Origin: Edolisoma coerulescens
Taxonomy: Eukaryota; Chordata; Aves; Passeriformes; Campephagidae
Length of the DNA: 64,000 bases
Assembly: GCA_013397115.1 (NCBI GenBank)
Contig: VWZW01001293.1
Span: forward strand, 248,001-312,000
Direction of reading: 5' to 3'
Position numbers and translations under genes: made by a program. Positions 47,401 to 61,900 of this stretch are shown one piece after another (positions within the stretch are counted from its first letter, which is position 1; every line of letters begins with the position of its first letter). The notes under the pieces are model-generated. The model had not been told where the DNA came from. It saw only the letters and a list, made by a program, of their open reading frames with translations, and made no database searches.

Positions 47401-48766
47401 CTGCAACTTATTGGAGAGAACAATGTATGCACCAAAGTAGGTTTAAACCCCAAAATTCCGAAATCTTCAAGGTCAGGGAGTGCTACTGTTTAGAAAGCTT
47501 GCTCAGTTAACACACTGGCTTTTGCATACAAATTGCAGAAAACTGTCACCATCACATCAGCATTTTTCTGTAGATGTATGGACTCTGGCCTCTTCTGTGG
47601 CAAAACTCTGGAAGAGCTTGGTTTTCATGAGTTTTGAAATTAAACATGCTGACTTCTTAGTGTGAAATTATATTTTTATTTAAAAATGGAGCTATTCTTA
47701 ATGGCATTTAAAAGGTCTCTAAATTAGTTATCATGTTATAAAATTAAACAGGTTTTTATTCTAGCTGAAAGAAATGGTGCAGGTTGACTGGCAATTCATT
47801 TTTTATTGTTGAAAAATTTTATACAGCTTTTTTTTGTGAAACCAAGAAACCCTGTGTGTAGAAAACCTAGCTCTGGCCATTAAGTTGCAATAATAGTAAT
47901 AATAACAATACACAAACAGTTTTCCTTGCCCATGTGTGCTCCTATCTGATCCCTGCTCATATAAAAACAGCTTTTCAGTGGTGATCACTAATTACATCCT
48001 CACCTGAGGCTGCGGTATCTGGATTTGCAGATACACTGAGCACAACAGGAATCAAGCTAGTCTGTGTGTATATTCATTTTTGGATTTGTTCACTGGGCAG
48101 AGGCTATTTATTTAAAAATAGGCCATTGGCAATAATGTCATAGAGGCCCTGTGTGAAAAGCTGATTGCTCTGGTTTCAGGAGAAATATGAGCAGCAGGCA
48201 GTAAAGAGAGATGGGGGCAGAGGCAGCAGAAAGAGGAGGGCTGCCCATGAGGGGTGTCCTGTGTGCAGAGGCCGTCAGAGGCACCCTGTGGAAAACCTGC
48301 CTGCGATCAGATGCTTAAAAAGTGTGTCTTCCTGTATGTGTGTAAGGGAAATAAATTCAGATCCCCCTCTATGCCTTCAATTTTACACATCCTGGCTGCT
48401 GGCTCTCTGCTGCTCTGACTTGGGTATGCTCTGACTTTCAGTATGTTTGTATGTGTCACCTGAAGTTGTGGGGAAGAAAATGAAACTCTTTCCTTGGTGC
48501 AACCTTCACGCGATGCTGGCTGGGACCAGCCTTGGGGCCACCACAAAGAGCTCTGGGGCTGATGATGGTGATGAAATGTAGCTGTGCTTTCTGGGAAGCA
48601 AACCCAGTGAGAGGTGAGGTGTGCTCACCGGGAAACAGCTCACTGGGACTGACACTCCCAGCCCCTGTGCTGAGGGGAATCCTGGCCCAACGTGCCTCAG
48701 TGTCCCCCAGCTGTTGCACTCCTCTCTGCCTCCTGCTCGTCCTTGTTTTGGTCCTTGTCTATCTTC
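44413..48766. other. Intergenic
   Basis: No gene is recognised. It contains two adjacent perfect hairpins at 46634-46680 and generally AT-rich sequence. Confidence 0.65.
46634..46680. other. Two adjacent perfect inverted repeats (potential double hairpin)
   Basis: The first has arms GCCTGGG (46634-46640) and CCCAGGC (46644-46650) with a 3-base loop. The second has arms TTCTCCCCCT (46653-46662) and AGGGGGAGAA (46671-46680) with an 8-base loop. Only two bases separate them. The function, and whether the region is transcribed, are unknown. Confidence 0.7.
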
Positions 48767-49345
48767 ATAGAATCACAGAATCAGCTGAGATGGAAGGGAC
48801 CCACAGGGATCATTGAGTACTCCTGGCCCTGCGCAGCACACCCTGGGCCTGAGGTTGTTGTCCAAATGCTCCTGGAGCTCTGGCAGCCTTGGGGCCGTGC
48901 CCATTCCCTGGGGAGCCTGGTCAGTGCCCCACCACCCTCTGGGGGAAGAACCTTTCCCTGATATCCAGCCTAAACCTCCCCTGCCACAGCTCCAGCCGTT
49001 CCCTGGGTTCTGTCCCTGGTCACACAGAGCAGAGATCAGGGCCTGCCCCTCCTCTTCCCCTCGAGAGAACTGCTGTGAGCTCTGACCTCAGTCTCCTCTT
49101 CTCCAGCTGAACAGACCAAGTGCCCTCAGCTGCTCCTCATAACACTTCCCCTCCAGACCCTTCCCCTTCCATGGCCTCCTTTGGATGCTCTCTAACACTT
49201 TAGTCTCTTTTTTACATCTTGGTGCCCAAAGCTGCTCCCAGAACTCGAGGTGAGGCCGCCCCAGCTCAGAGCAGAGCAGGACAACCACCTTCCCACTGAC
49301 TGTCTCATTCTTATCTAGCCCAACCCAGCCTCCAGATCCCAAACT
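48767..49345 (-). mobile_element. CR1 LINE, 5'-truncated, second subfamily
   Basis: Its left end begins with ATAGAATCACAGAATCA, the reverse complement of a CR1 tail, followed by the 3' UTR. The minus-strand frame (49088-49342) contains FWEQLWAPRCKKETKVLE and ELGRPHLEFWEQLWAP, with EEQLRALGLFSWRR, the C-terminal CR1 reverse-transcriptase region. The tail and UTR differ from those of the copies at 1134 and 12663, so it belongs to another CR1 subfamily. It is inactive. Confidence 0.93.
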
Positions 49346-52300
49346 TCAGATTCGGGATGCACACAGCCTGGCTGTCCTCCGCCAACAGGCGTGAAGCCTT
49401 CCCGAGGTGGGAACACACTTGGTGGCACCAAGCAGATGGTGAGTTTGTTGGCAGTTCAGCCCTGGCAACTCCGTGAGACAAAATGAGGCAGCGGCTTTGG
49501 TGATTTTTCAGTTCTCCTGTCGTAACTCTTCTGCTGATGGCAAAAACAATATGGGATCATGAAGAAGCCCCTACTGCCCTCTTCAAGCTGCCACCCTCAC
49601 ACAGAAAGTAGCAGCTTTTCCGAAAGATTAGCAGAGAAAAACACATTTCCCGTTCACAAGCCCACGTTTTCTGAAGCAAGTAAATTATCCTGTCTGGAAG
49701 TTTTAATCTGAAAAAACATAATCTCCTGTAAGGAAGACATCTAGCATCCATCTAGATGGCTAAAGAAAAGCACAGTTCTGAAAGCAACCATAAGCAGGGC
49801 TCTGTGCAGGCAATACTGAGCAATTTCAATAATTGTTGGTATTATCAGCCCTGCCTCCAAAAGGATTGAATACATGATGTGAGATTACAGAACAGCACTG
49901 TTATTCAGCCGCTGCTGAGACATGGGGAGAGACTACTGTTATTAGGCATTTGAATTATGGGGCAGGAAGATTAATGATGTGCAAATTAGCTTCATTCTAC
50001 AACGAGTAATTTTTGCTTTCATTAGCCACTATCATCCCCCAATGCCAACATTGCCTTACATTTACAATGTTCAAATGGTATATTAAATACCAAATTATAT
50101 ATCAACTCATCTAATTTTCCCTGCTGAAAGGCATTGAATACAGAGAAAGTTTTTGCTTCTGTGAACCTCTGCTGCCCCTTTGTCAACTATTGCTATCAGA
50201 AAACATTCACAAGGTGCAGCTTGCTTTAAATTGCAGGGCTTTGGGACTATCTATTATTCTTTTGCTTTTCAATTGGAGACAAAGTATTAACTCAGTCTGC
50301 AGGTTGCTCTGCTTCCTTGGTAATTCTCACCGCATCATTATCATATCATCATTTTCTGTTTGCTGCATTCCTTATGCCAAAGGGATTTTTTTCCTGGGGG
50401 ATTGTTAAAGACTTTTACTACTTTGACAGATATTTGACTGTCACAATGCAGTATTCTTCTACCAGGCACTTTTTACCTTGTAATGCAGCTAAGAAGTGTC
50501 AGCAGTTGCCTCCTTCACTCCCTGGTTGTGTTGTCTGTGGCAAACACATTTTCTAACTAATCTCACTGTTAAACCATTTTTATTTTCTTCTAATATAACG
50601 GCTGATAATGTGAGTCCACATATACAATGTTTGCAAATTCCTTCAGTTTTGATTCTAACTTTTCTTTGTAAAGAAGTATCTTGCTCTTTGAATATAATAA
50701 TTAATTTCACTGGGACTACCTAGGCATAAGGACAACTCAACCCAGTTGAGGTTAGCAGCATCTGCTTCCTTATGCTATCAGTTTCAAAACAAGTAAAAAG
50801 AGTTAGCTGATGCATATCCTGCATCTCATAAGAGAAAAGAATGCTTTAGATGTTAGTGTGTTTTCCTCAGCTCTGATATTTTGTTGTGAGCACTTTTCTA
50901 CCCTGCAGCCAGAATTACCTGGGCACTGGCAGTGGGTGAGCCCCTCTTAGCACCAGCTTGCTTTGGAGGCTGCACGCCTGATGCACAGCATCTCTCCTCA
51001 CCTCTGGAGCTGACAGGATTCTGTGATGGATCTTTAGATTTCCTTTGCCTCTGCTCCCTCTGATCCAGCATCTCTCACACAAAACCTGTGTGCAGCCGCT
51101 CAGCCCCTGGCTGGGTTTGTGCCTTCACTCCTCGTCCCTGTCTGCCCTCCTTTGGTGTCAGGAGCTGCTGGGCTCGGGGATGGGGCTGCACTTCCCCAGA
51201 ATATATTACACCCCAGGGAGCACAGGGACGTGGAACAACATGGGTGCTCTGCCCCTCAGCCCACCCTTGGAATGGAACATTGCACTGGTTCTTGGGGTTT
51301 CAAATGTCAGAGCTGCAGCACAGATCGGTGTGCACACATCAGAGCTTGGGAATTCTGGCAGGACTCAAAGCAGTAAGATGCTGAGCTAAAACGTGCCAGC
51401 TCTTCTGTAATTCGAGGTAATGACTTTTAAAAGGCTCTGACCAAGTTTAAAGGCCTCTCTCAACCCAGCTGTCTGTGGGTAGTGCAGCTTCTAAAACGGC
51501 TCTGACTTATGTAAAAGTCACACTTCTTAGGGGCAGCAAAGGAGAAGAATAATATCTCTTGGTACTTCTTTTATGCATTAGACATAAGACTATAATGAAG
51601 GCAGGAAAGTGTTAGCTCAGGGAAATATGGAATGTATTTAAGGCAATTTTTTAATGAAAATGATTTTAGGCTGTGAACAATTGAGGAGAATCTACCTGAA
51701 ACACTGAATCAGAAGTGATGGTGAACTTAATACTTTTTTAAAAAATATGACCTGGATTTTAACTTAATGGAATGCAAAAAATTATATTTTATTGCTGTGG
51801 CTATAGTAAGTCCTGTACTAGGATTTTGCTAAATGATCTGCTAAAGAAGGAACTATTTCCTATTCATAAGACATACTGCTGCCAGAAATTTTAGAAATAT
51901 GCATCCACCGATGTTTATGCCCTCATGGAGGTAGTTGGGTTATAGTTGCCAATTTAGAATTTCATTTACAACGTGCTGTGATGATCTGAACTACCCCTTG
52001 TTTCTCAGTGCATGTTTTACTTACAGAATGGTTTGCTGCAGCTATTTGTATGGCAGGGAAGGGTGTGGGGTGATGGCTGAAAATGTGTGTAACCTCTGAA
52101 TTCAAGAGTAAGGAGTGTAATATCTTCAGTAACAACATCTTGAAGTTGCTTGCAAAAAACCAAAGAATTAAAACTCACAACACGCACATTTCCTTTAGAC
52201 ACCTGCTGGACAAACTTTTTTTCCTCTGGTTTTCACCTGAGGCTGGATGTGAGCACTGTCATACTGCCTATTAATCTGAGGGAAGAAGCAGCTGGCTGCC

Positions 52301-55300
52301 AGTCAGGAGATATAATTCAATACTTGTAGAATTTAATTTCTGTTGCTTCTTTAAGTTCAGTCTGGCATCTGCACAGTGTTTAAAAGTCCTACAGGCAGCA
52401 TGGTGATATATGACATTCCCTTCGTCAATAGATGTCAGAGTTGTGTCTTCTCGTGTCAGTAATGGAAACTCATTTTTGTTATTACTGCTGCTTGTTTCTT
52501 TGGGCCCTGTGGGACCAAACCAATTGAAGAAACTGAGTTACATGACGTATTTATGAGCTTTAGTTGCAACCTAATTATGAATGGATATAGGGTAGATTTA
52601 GTTTTATGAGTAGTACAGTCTCTGAAAGGAAATTGAGTGGGCATCAGATCACAACCTTTATCCAGCAGTGCTGATACACAAAACCTGGACTATTGGGCAG
52701 GCTAGAGAGAAAACAGACTGTGGTGGTCAGAGACAGGGTTGCTATTTTAGAAGATGTTGGGATGGGCCTCGGTCCTGTGTGTTGTTATTTTTAAAATGAT
52801 TTTTAAAATGTGTCCAATAAAGAAAAATCCAGAGTGAACCTGGGTAGCCAGACCTGAGGGCTTCCTGAGAGAAAGTGGTAATTTTTGAGTGTACAGATTC
52901 CTGAGAAGGAAACAATAGATAGCACCTGGTGCCAGTCAGGTTTGTGGGATGTAAAGTCCAAAACCTGCCACTTCAGCAGCCCTCTGGAGAAGCCAAGCAG
53001 CTTCTCTCAAATTAGGGTAAATGACTGAGATAACGTTTTTCTGCAATGTTTGAATTAGTATCTAGTTTGGTATACATGTCAGTGTTTCTGTCAGCTTCAG
53101 AAGGAACACCATCAGTGCTTATGGAAGTACTTTTGGCAGTTGCTTTGTCAAGTTATGATTTTTTTTACTTCTAATCTGTGATCTTATTTCTACTTCACCA
53201 CTGGAATCCCCTGCTACTTGTATGAGTAAGGGTGACAGAGTATACTCTTAGCAGAGCTGATACCTGCTGAATTAATAAATCAAGGAGGGGAAAATAGAGC
53301 AATAATTGGAAACAATCCCGTATGAAAGACCAGTGAGAGCACCAGCCTGAAACTTGGCCTGGAGCCTTTGCACCATCCTGCCTGGGTCCGAGCTGGAGGT
53401 TTATGGATGCACAAACACATGAAAAAAGCCTTGAATTTGCCCCAGGGAAGGGTTTGATTTTGACCAGAATGTTCTTCCTTTGGTGAAGTAACGGGGATAT
53501 TCTGCAGAAGAGGGTGAAATGGCCACAGGTTTGGAGCAGAGCTTCCCATTAAGGATTTGCTCCGTTTTGTTGAGCTCTGGGTACTGCCAGGAGGTGTGTC
53601 TGTGGTTCCTCCTCAGAAGTGTAAGAAGACTCTGAGCTGTATCTCACGGCTTCTACACGGCCGATGATTTAATCTTGTGCAAATTGGCACTAATGAATAT
53701 ATCTGTGCTCCCCCCACCGCTGTACACTCAGCCACCGTGCAGGATAAACAAGCCAAATACAGTTATTATCGTTTTAATTCTGACCACATTGTAGAAATGT
53801 CAAAATATTAGCTGGGAAAACTAATTCCTACAATTTAGCATATGGTTTTCCTGAAATGAAATCAAGGGTATCACTCATCTCCCTTCAAGTCCTCCCACAA
53901 CATTTCTATGGAAATCTTCTCCAAAAAATTCGTTTGAAACACCCTCGTGCATTTCCCTGGCAGGAAATCAGAAAACAGTTGTGTTTCTACATCCCTTTCC
54001 CACTTTCCTTCCTAGTGGAAGGTCAAACAGGCAGGAGGATGTCTGGGTTGGTGGTGGTACCTCAGCATTGGCTGGATGATGCCCTCAGACATCTAAAAGC
54101 ACTTCATGAATTGTAATATTCAAATTTATGCTGTTGTAGCCTTAGGAACCGTCTGCTTCTTTCAAGGCTTTGTTCCAGGACTTGGAGAGCTGAAGGTGAG
54201 GGGGATCCAAAGAGGGCCTCTGCCCCCTTTCCAGGGTTTGGTTTGTGTCTGGAGGGTATATGTGGTGTTGGAGAGGAGAGGGATGCTTTTTCCTCCCAGT
54301 CAGGAGCGTGAATGGTAGTGTTAGGTGTGAGGTGTTCCTCTGCCTTCCACTGGCACAAGCCACTGCACACACCCACTCCTGGGACCCTGGGACTAAACAG
54401 CTCCTGCCACTGCACTGCTGTGCAGCCTGATGGGGCACTGAAAGAAAGAAATGGGCCTCATTACTTTTTCATACAGAAGCCCTTGGCAGTTCTTAGAGAA
54501 CGTTTTTCTCAGAGCACATAGTTTCCTTTTGGGTCAAATCACAGACCCTTTTAAAACTGTGTATGCTTTTGTTTCTTTTCTGTGCAAATATCACAGCTCT
54601 TTCAAGGTCCTGAAGGTGTCATAAAGGTGGATTATTCTGTGTGTGCCCATTATTTACAGTGAGGAGTTAGTATTTTGAGTGGATATGTTTCGGATAATGC
54701 ATGGACATATTACAATATTTAAAATTATAGCAGGGTTTATGCATGATTTAGAACAATGCGTGTTGCAGGGGACAGTTAGTGCATAACCCTTATTAGACCT
54801 GGCACAACTGAGCATGTTTTATGGCAGCAGCACTGCCACATCTCCAAGCACAGAGGAATCACTGTGACGGGAGTAACACGATGCCAGCTCCATGACAGTT
54901 CTCTGGCATGTGCTTGCCTGAGCAGTGAGCAGAGGCAGGGCTCTCACTGATGCTGAAAGGCTTTTTTTGTCCCTGAGCTGCCCTGTTTTCAGATGTTTAT
55001 GATATCAAGGGTCTCTTGACAGCTGGTGGTTCTGGTGCACGCATGTTTTTATGACCTAAGGCACTTGAGCTGTGTGGTAAACTTACCCATGGGGTCATTG
55101 CAGTGAAAACTAAATGAATCATTGGAATCTCTTTCAGGAAACACTTCATCAAACTGCCCTCCTGGATTATTTTTATCCTCATCTGTATGTAAGCACAGCT
55201 GAAAATAGGGTGCTCCATGGAGGCTTGCTGTGAGCATCAGAACAGTCCTAATTGCTCCAGGTAAAAAAGGAAAAGACTGAGGGCTCTTTTGGGGAATGTA

Positions 55301-55928
55301 GTGAGGGGTGTGAAGCAAGTTGTATCCAGGCAGGAAACTGGTGGCATCTCACAGCTGTCAGATGCAGATCACAGCCTCTGCCAAACAGAATTTACCGGGA
55401 CCCGAAACAAAATCATACAAATGATTGATTTTTATATCGATACCTAAACATTTATATTCGGTGTCAGTACAGTCTTTGTGCCTCCAGATTCCCTTAATAC
55501 CCATGACTATTACACAGCACTATGAGCCTGCTCTTCTGCCCCTGAGAATGAAATAAATATCCATCCATTTCCCCATATAACTTAAAAACCCCTGCTTTTG
55601 TTGGTTGCAAACAGCAGGAGCTTTGGGCTCTCAGGACAGGGGTGATGTTGACAGTAGCATGTCTACTTTTTCCCACTTCTCTTTTCGTGTTTATTCTTGT
55701 AGGATTTTCAAGCCACCTTTTAATTTTCTGGGAGCAAATGATAAGTTGAAGGGTCCAGTGCTGCCGTGCTGGGTGACAAACTGGAAGGCAGATCCCAGCA
55801 GAGTTTGAATTAATGACTCTTAATTTCAAGTATTGGAAGAAGAGGGTAAAGAATGTCAACCTTCTACTGCTTCTCTGCCTTTGCATGTTTTTACTTCTCT
55901 GCTGTAGCTCTGAAAATTTGCCTGCAGG

Positions 55929-55952
55929 AACAATACCCTGCAGGGTATTGTT
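55929..55952. other. 24-bp perfect palindrome
   Basis: The arm AACAATACCC (55929-55938), a central TGCA and the exact reverse complement GGGTATTGTT (55943-55952) form an uninterrupted palindrome. No known binding site is assigned. Confidence 0.9.
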
Positions 55953-58900
55953 TTCACCAGAGAGACAGGCAATGAGAAGGAAAGTCCAAACAAAACTAAA
56001 CCAGTACTTGTTTTTGAATGCAAATCATGGCAAAAAAGCATCTGGGCAAATTTTTAAATACACTGCTTTGTTTTTTAATAACCAGTCCAGTGCAGGGGAT
56101 GAAAAATTACTGGTTAACAGACTATTTTGTTGGACATTTTCTACTCAGTGTGCAAAGGAACATCATGTGCTACTGCAGGGTTCACTGTACTGCAGTTCTT
56201 CCAAGGTTTCCTGTCTCCAAGGTCTCTTGCACATGGATTTTCTCATTTTCCTCTTTCTCCTGTATTTTTAACAAGTGATACAGATCTTAATTCCTGAAAG
56301 GAAGATATTTACACAAAATTCAGTGATAGCACCTGAGGTATTTCCTTTGAGGAACTTTCTTATGGGAAGTGTTAAAAGGACCCTGAGAACAGGTGGCTGA
56401 AAAATTAAGAACTCAAACTCCAAACTAATTGGAGCTAATCAACTGATCCTGTGTCTGATCAGCACAAATTACCTGATCCTGTGATTTTCATGGTTCACAA
56501 AACTATTTATCTCTGAGGAATGGTTTGGAGTGGAGAAAAGATGTATATTCCTTTCTAAAGCCATTACAGTTCATCAGCAAAATTGTTCAGTGGAGCCCGT
56601 GGCTGTTCAAAATCCTTGTATAACACTGAGCAATGTTGTGTAACTTCACTGCTGGGGAGGAACCTTCCAGGATGCAAAGAGGTCTTAAATATTGGTGCTC
56701 AGGTGCAAGGGGGAAGGGAATGTGGGTGTGTTCCTGGGGTGTTATCCTGGAGAGAGCAGGAGCTGGCAGGTAAGAAGGGGTTTTGAAAGAAAACATGCTT
56801 GTTGGGCTTCATTTGTTGATTGTGTTATTATTTAGCCCTTCCTTTAGTGATATAGGCAGAAAAAGTAAGAGTGCAATAATGGAATTGCCTCTGACACAAA
56901 TCTGGGAGCATTTCTCTATATGGGGGTGGAAGAGTAGCAGGCACCAGGAAGGAAAAGAGCTGTTTGCACTGATAGAGCAGTAATACAAAAAGGAACAGGT
57001 GTTTGTGGCCTGGCTGAAAATTCCAAGGTATCCAGATGCCAGGAAAATAAGTTTTTGAAGTAAACTTCGTGTAAGGGTAGTGGAGGAAAAACTGTCCTTG
57101 AGACAGAGGTTGTAGGGCTACAGAATTATTTATACCATTGCCTGGTAGCAACACTCTTGATGATTCTAGAAACACTTCCAGCACTTTCACGATGTCTCAC
57201 CTCCACCTGTGAACACTGCACTTTGGAAAAGAAATGCAGGTAGGAAATCTGGATTTTCCTTTGCAGGCCTGTGACAGACTAACCCAAGAGTAAATAATAT
57301 ATTTAGAGAATGTAGCTGTTGAACACTCTCTCATTCAAACATGTCTAAGTTATTGTATTCTGAGATGTGTTGTTAGCCAAGTTAGTATCATGTTTTGCCA
57401 GAGGGGCAAAGGCATGGCCAAATACTGGAATAACCTCTGAAAATTCAACAAATCATCCTTCAGATAATGTGTGATGTCATGGAATCTCACTGATTTCTCA
57501 GTTAAACAGTTTTTTAAAGTTTTAAATAGCAAAGCAATGTCATGTCTGTCCCCGCTCCCTGACTGTGCTAAAGAGCATTATTGTTCTTGTCGCTTTCCTA
57601 AAGCAATCCAGAAGTTCACTCTCCAGTGCTCTGCATTAAATGAATTTGTTCATCAGGGAAAGCCTTTTAAGAAGGAGAGTCTGGCATCATCACTACTATT
57701 GATAGAAGGAGGAGGATTTTTTGTTATGTATTTATTTACCTGTCATCATCTTGTATCAACTATGTGTCATTAACAAGGAAAAAAGTTAAGCCTCTATCGT
57801 TCATCTAACACCTTCCAAAGGTACTGAGACCTACAGGATTTAAGCAAAACATTAATGTCAAATACTTGTCTCTCTGATTGGTTGAATAGGGATGGAAATA
57901 GAAATAAATACAGATGGTTTGCTGGTTTGAAGAGCAAAGCACCGATAAACAAACCCGGATGAGTTGACTTCTTGAAAATGAGAAGGGAAAAGCAGAAGGA
58001 AAAGGATTTAAGGTAAGATTAGTTTTATTTTATTATTTCTTCTGCTAATTTCTTATGGGCCACTGGGGGCCATTGCAGAAGATGGGATCTATTCCTCTTT
58101 GCAATGATAGGAGATATGTGCCTAAATATTGGGGAAGCCACTCCGAAGTTGCTGTACTGGACAGGTCTGAGGAAGAGGAAAGGTGCATAATGTGGTGCTC
58201 AGCCCAGGGACTCTGTGAGTGATTCGGTGCAGGTGGGGCAGAAATGTCTGAAAATTGAACTGCAGTTTTTCGATATTTTGTCACGTAGCACTGAGTCTTG
58301 TTTGAAGAATGTTGAAAATGTTAACTAGCTCCAGGGGGCTGGTTCTGAATGTCCTGCAGCTTTGCTTCGCTGGCTACAAAATGAGATGATTTATTTATGC
58401 TTTCCTATATTTAGACTATAACAAGGAATATTTTTAACTTTGTGGATTGCTGTGATTGCTACGATGAGGCCCTGATTGGAGCTGTGATTTCTACATGCCA
58501 TTGTATTCCAATACTGTAATAATTCCAGAGAATTATGGGAGTGATGTGGGGGAATTCTTACATGATCAGCATGGAAAGGAAACTGATTTTGGGGGGGGAA
58601 AAAAAAAAAGACACTGAAACGTGCAAGATGCTGAAGGCTGTTGTGCTAATTTTGTAAGCAAAACCATCTTGTTCAACAGTCAGGCAGAGTTAACAACCAA
58701 AAGTGCAATCCACCCAATCTCTCATATATGGGAGGGCCCCACAGACTGGTTCTCTGTGTCAATTCCTTTCAGCATTTGAATACTTTATTTAAGACGGGAA
58801 CCTCCCCCTGAAGGAGTTAATGTGTGATCGTGGTATTAAAACTGGTTGCATCTAGTTAGAAAGAAAATATTAAAAAGATGGGGGGAGAGGGGGAAGTAGA

Positions 58901-61900
58901 GGAAAAAAAAAAGAAAACCCATGGCTTCTCTGAGCTAGAGATGTGAACTCTGAAGTTGTAATAACTAGAAAAGGTAGAAGACATTCAAATATTTGTCAAG
59001 ACCTCTGGTTTTCAGCTTGGTAATGGTGCTCCAATCAGCCTTCCCAAATTCACTAGCACAGGAGACCATCTGGTCTCCACAAAAGGATGTTTTACTGAAC
59101 TTCCTTGATAGCTTGACCCTTTCTGTATTTTTTCTCTAATCTGTGGCATAAATTCTTGTCTGTTAGGACTTTTTTGCTCTTTTTCTGAATGCAGAGTGTC
59201 AGTACGAGGTCAATTTTTCCTCCTTCACAAGGAGATGATACAGGGACTAGAGCTATTAGGACTTTCTGCATAGCTAAGCTTTCTAAATCTGTGACTTTCA
59301 TGACATTATCCGACCTCTGTATTTTTTCATCCTTAATAGGACAGCCTAAAAGCGATCCCACCATTTTACAACGTTAGCCAATAGGCTGCTCTTAATGATG
59401 GTTTCAGTACTACTTTTATCTTTTTTCTGAGCTGTATCTGCAGGTTATAGCCATTTTTTAGTTTAAATAGGACATTATTCTAACGTGGATGTACTGGTTA
59501 AGGTACGACAAGGATGTCTGGCTATGCCTTGAGCCCTCCTAAGGAACACAGAGATTTTAAAGCTACTGGGAAAGCAATTTCACGAATTTTCTGTAAGAAA
59601 CACGAAACCCTCAGTAATTCAGCCCTAAACAGAGGTTTTGTGTGAGTGTGTGGGTGAAGCACGGTCTGACCTGCACGTGCCCCCGTGTGGGCTGGGTGCC
59701 TCCTCCGGGCTGTTGTCACTGTGACCATGAAAGGACAAATCCTGGTAACCACCCAGCCCATTGGAGACTAGAGGGAGCACAAAGCTTCCACTCCCACAGG
59801 GCCTTTGCATGGTCCTGAGAGTAAAAAGATCTAGTCCTTGGATTAAAGACTATTTTATTTAACATTAATGCTCCAGAAACACTGCGAGCCACCTCTTGTT
59901 TTTGAAAATACACAGAGTTTGTTTGTCTCATGCAATGGAACCCCCAGATGACAAACTTCCATGGAGAGCAGGGTTAGGAGGCTGCTGGTGATGCTGAGCT
60001 GGGAGAAAACTTTCCCCTCTGCTTGTGAGCAGCAAGGAAACTCCTCCTCAACACTCATGGGGATTCTCGACCTCTCGCCCTTGCCAACTTGGTGGATTAT
60101 CTCACCCCTCATGCAATTGCTTATCTGTTCACACCAGAAGCAAAAGGGAAAAATCCTGCCACCACTGAGTTTAACCTGGTGTCAACTCAGACCACTGGCA
60201 GCTAAGGCAGTTTATCTCCTCGTGGCCTGAATGAAGTGAGGGGCATTTCAAAGCAAACTGGTTCCACTCCTGCTGCTGGCAGGGGAATGACCCCATCCTT
60301 TGCACCAAGCTGGTGGAGGTTTGCAAGACCCAGCTCCTTTGAAGTGTGCTAGGATTGCTCTGTACAGTGCTGCAGCTTACAGCATAAATATGATATAGAA
60401 TATGTCATCTACCTGCCTTTTTTCCCCCTACCTAGATGAAGATTACTAATACATAGGTTTTACAGTGCATTTGTTCTGCTTTGTTTGCTCATGCCGTGTT
60501 CTTTTTCTTTTGTAAGAAGATTAATAGATGGAAAATAATTGAAATTTCATTATTAAAAAAAAATAAAGAGAAGGTTGGGCAGCACCTGTTGACAAAGGAA
60601 GCCTGATGAAGGGCCATGCCTATGTGTCTGGAAAAGAGGAAATAGTATAAGAATTTTGCACCCACCGTAAAACAGCTTGGGAAGTTTGCACGAAATGCTT
60701 ACCCAGGTCAAGAAGGCTTATGAGAATTCCTTCTGAGAGCATGTCTGGCATTTCCCCTGACAGGGAGAGGTGACTATTCAAGTACATCAGGCTGCATGTT
60801 ATGCAGATTGTATCTGCTGGTGTTGACAGTCCTCCCACTCCCGTCTGTCTTCTGCCCTGTCCTGTTCGTGTACTACAGCTCTCTGTAGAGACATGACGTG
60901 CTGTGATAACACCTACAGCCTTTGTTGCTTTCTCCCATGGCTCTTCTGCAGCAACTCTTCTTGCTCTTCAATAGAAAGTGTTTCTAGGATTTTCCTCTAG
61001 TCACCAAGCCATCTGCTGCTTTATTTCATGCCCTATTGTCTTTAGATGTCATCGTTTTTATGTGACAACAACCTTGTTATGTTCTGGCTCTGTACTGGAG
61101 GTTTGCTGCCTGTGGAGTGACAAATACCACTGGCCCCCAAAGAGTTTGCCTGAAAATAACCAAAATGAAACAAAGAGATGATGTTTGACAGGTGTCATCC
61201 CTCAAGGGACATTTGAGCTGGGATCAGGACCTATATCTGACCTCCAGCCCAGGGTACCAAGTCAAGGTCTCACACAGGCTCTCTTCCACTGAGCTGAAGT
61301 CTGTAGGGGCCCAGTATTTTTGTTACCTGCCTGGTTTGTCCTAGTTCCTACTATCTCTTCACAAAAAGTCAAATTCAGTTTCCTTGACAGCAGTTTGTTG
61401 TTTCCTCATGTGATCAGGAAATGAAACAGTGGTTGCAGTGCAATCTTCCGTCTCTACTTCAGTTTTAACTGTGCTGCTTTCCTTTCTGCTTTTCTGGGGA
61501 TGCTTCCAGCTGCCTCATCTCAAAGGCACTTTTAAAAATTCTTTTTTTCCCTTTACTCTTGGTTACCCTTTGCTTTTGTTATTCTTCCAAACCGACCGTG
61601 GTCTAGAGCCACCCACCACTGTTGGTCTACGCCCATTCATCCCCATTTAGCAGTGGAAAAGTAAATGTCAAACATGGTGCTGTACCAAAGCAGCAGCCTG
61701 GTGCTGTTGTCAGCTGGTTGTATTTAGAAGTAGATCTGAGATTTTTTTTCAAAGGAAGAAACTGCCTCTTGAAGCTGGGCACCCTGTCTGCCTGCTGTAA
61801 ATACCTGAGCCCATTAATCTATTACCACGAAATATCTCCTTGTCAATGAATCTCTGTGCTTTTTGTTGTCTGCCTTTCCATGGCAAAATCTTTCTGTCCT

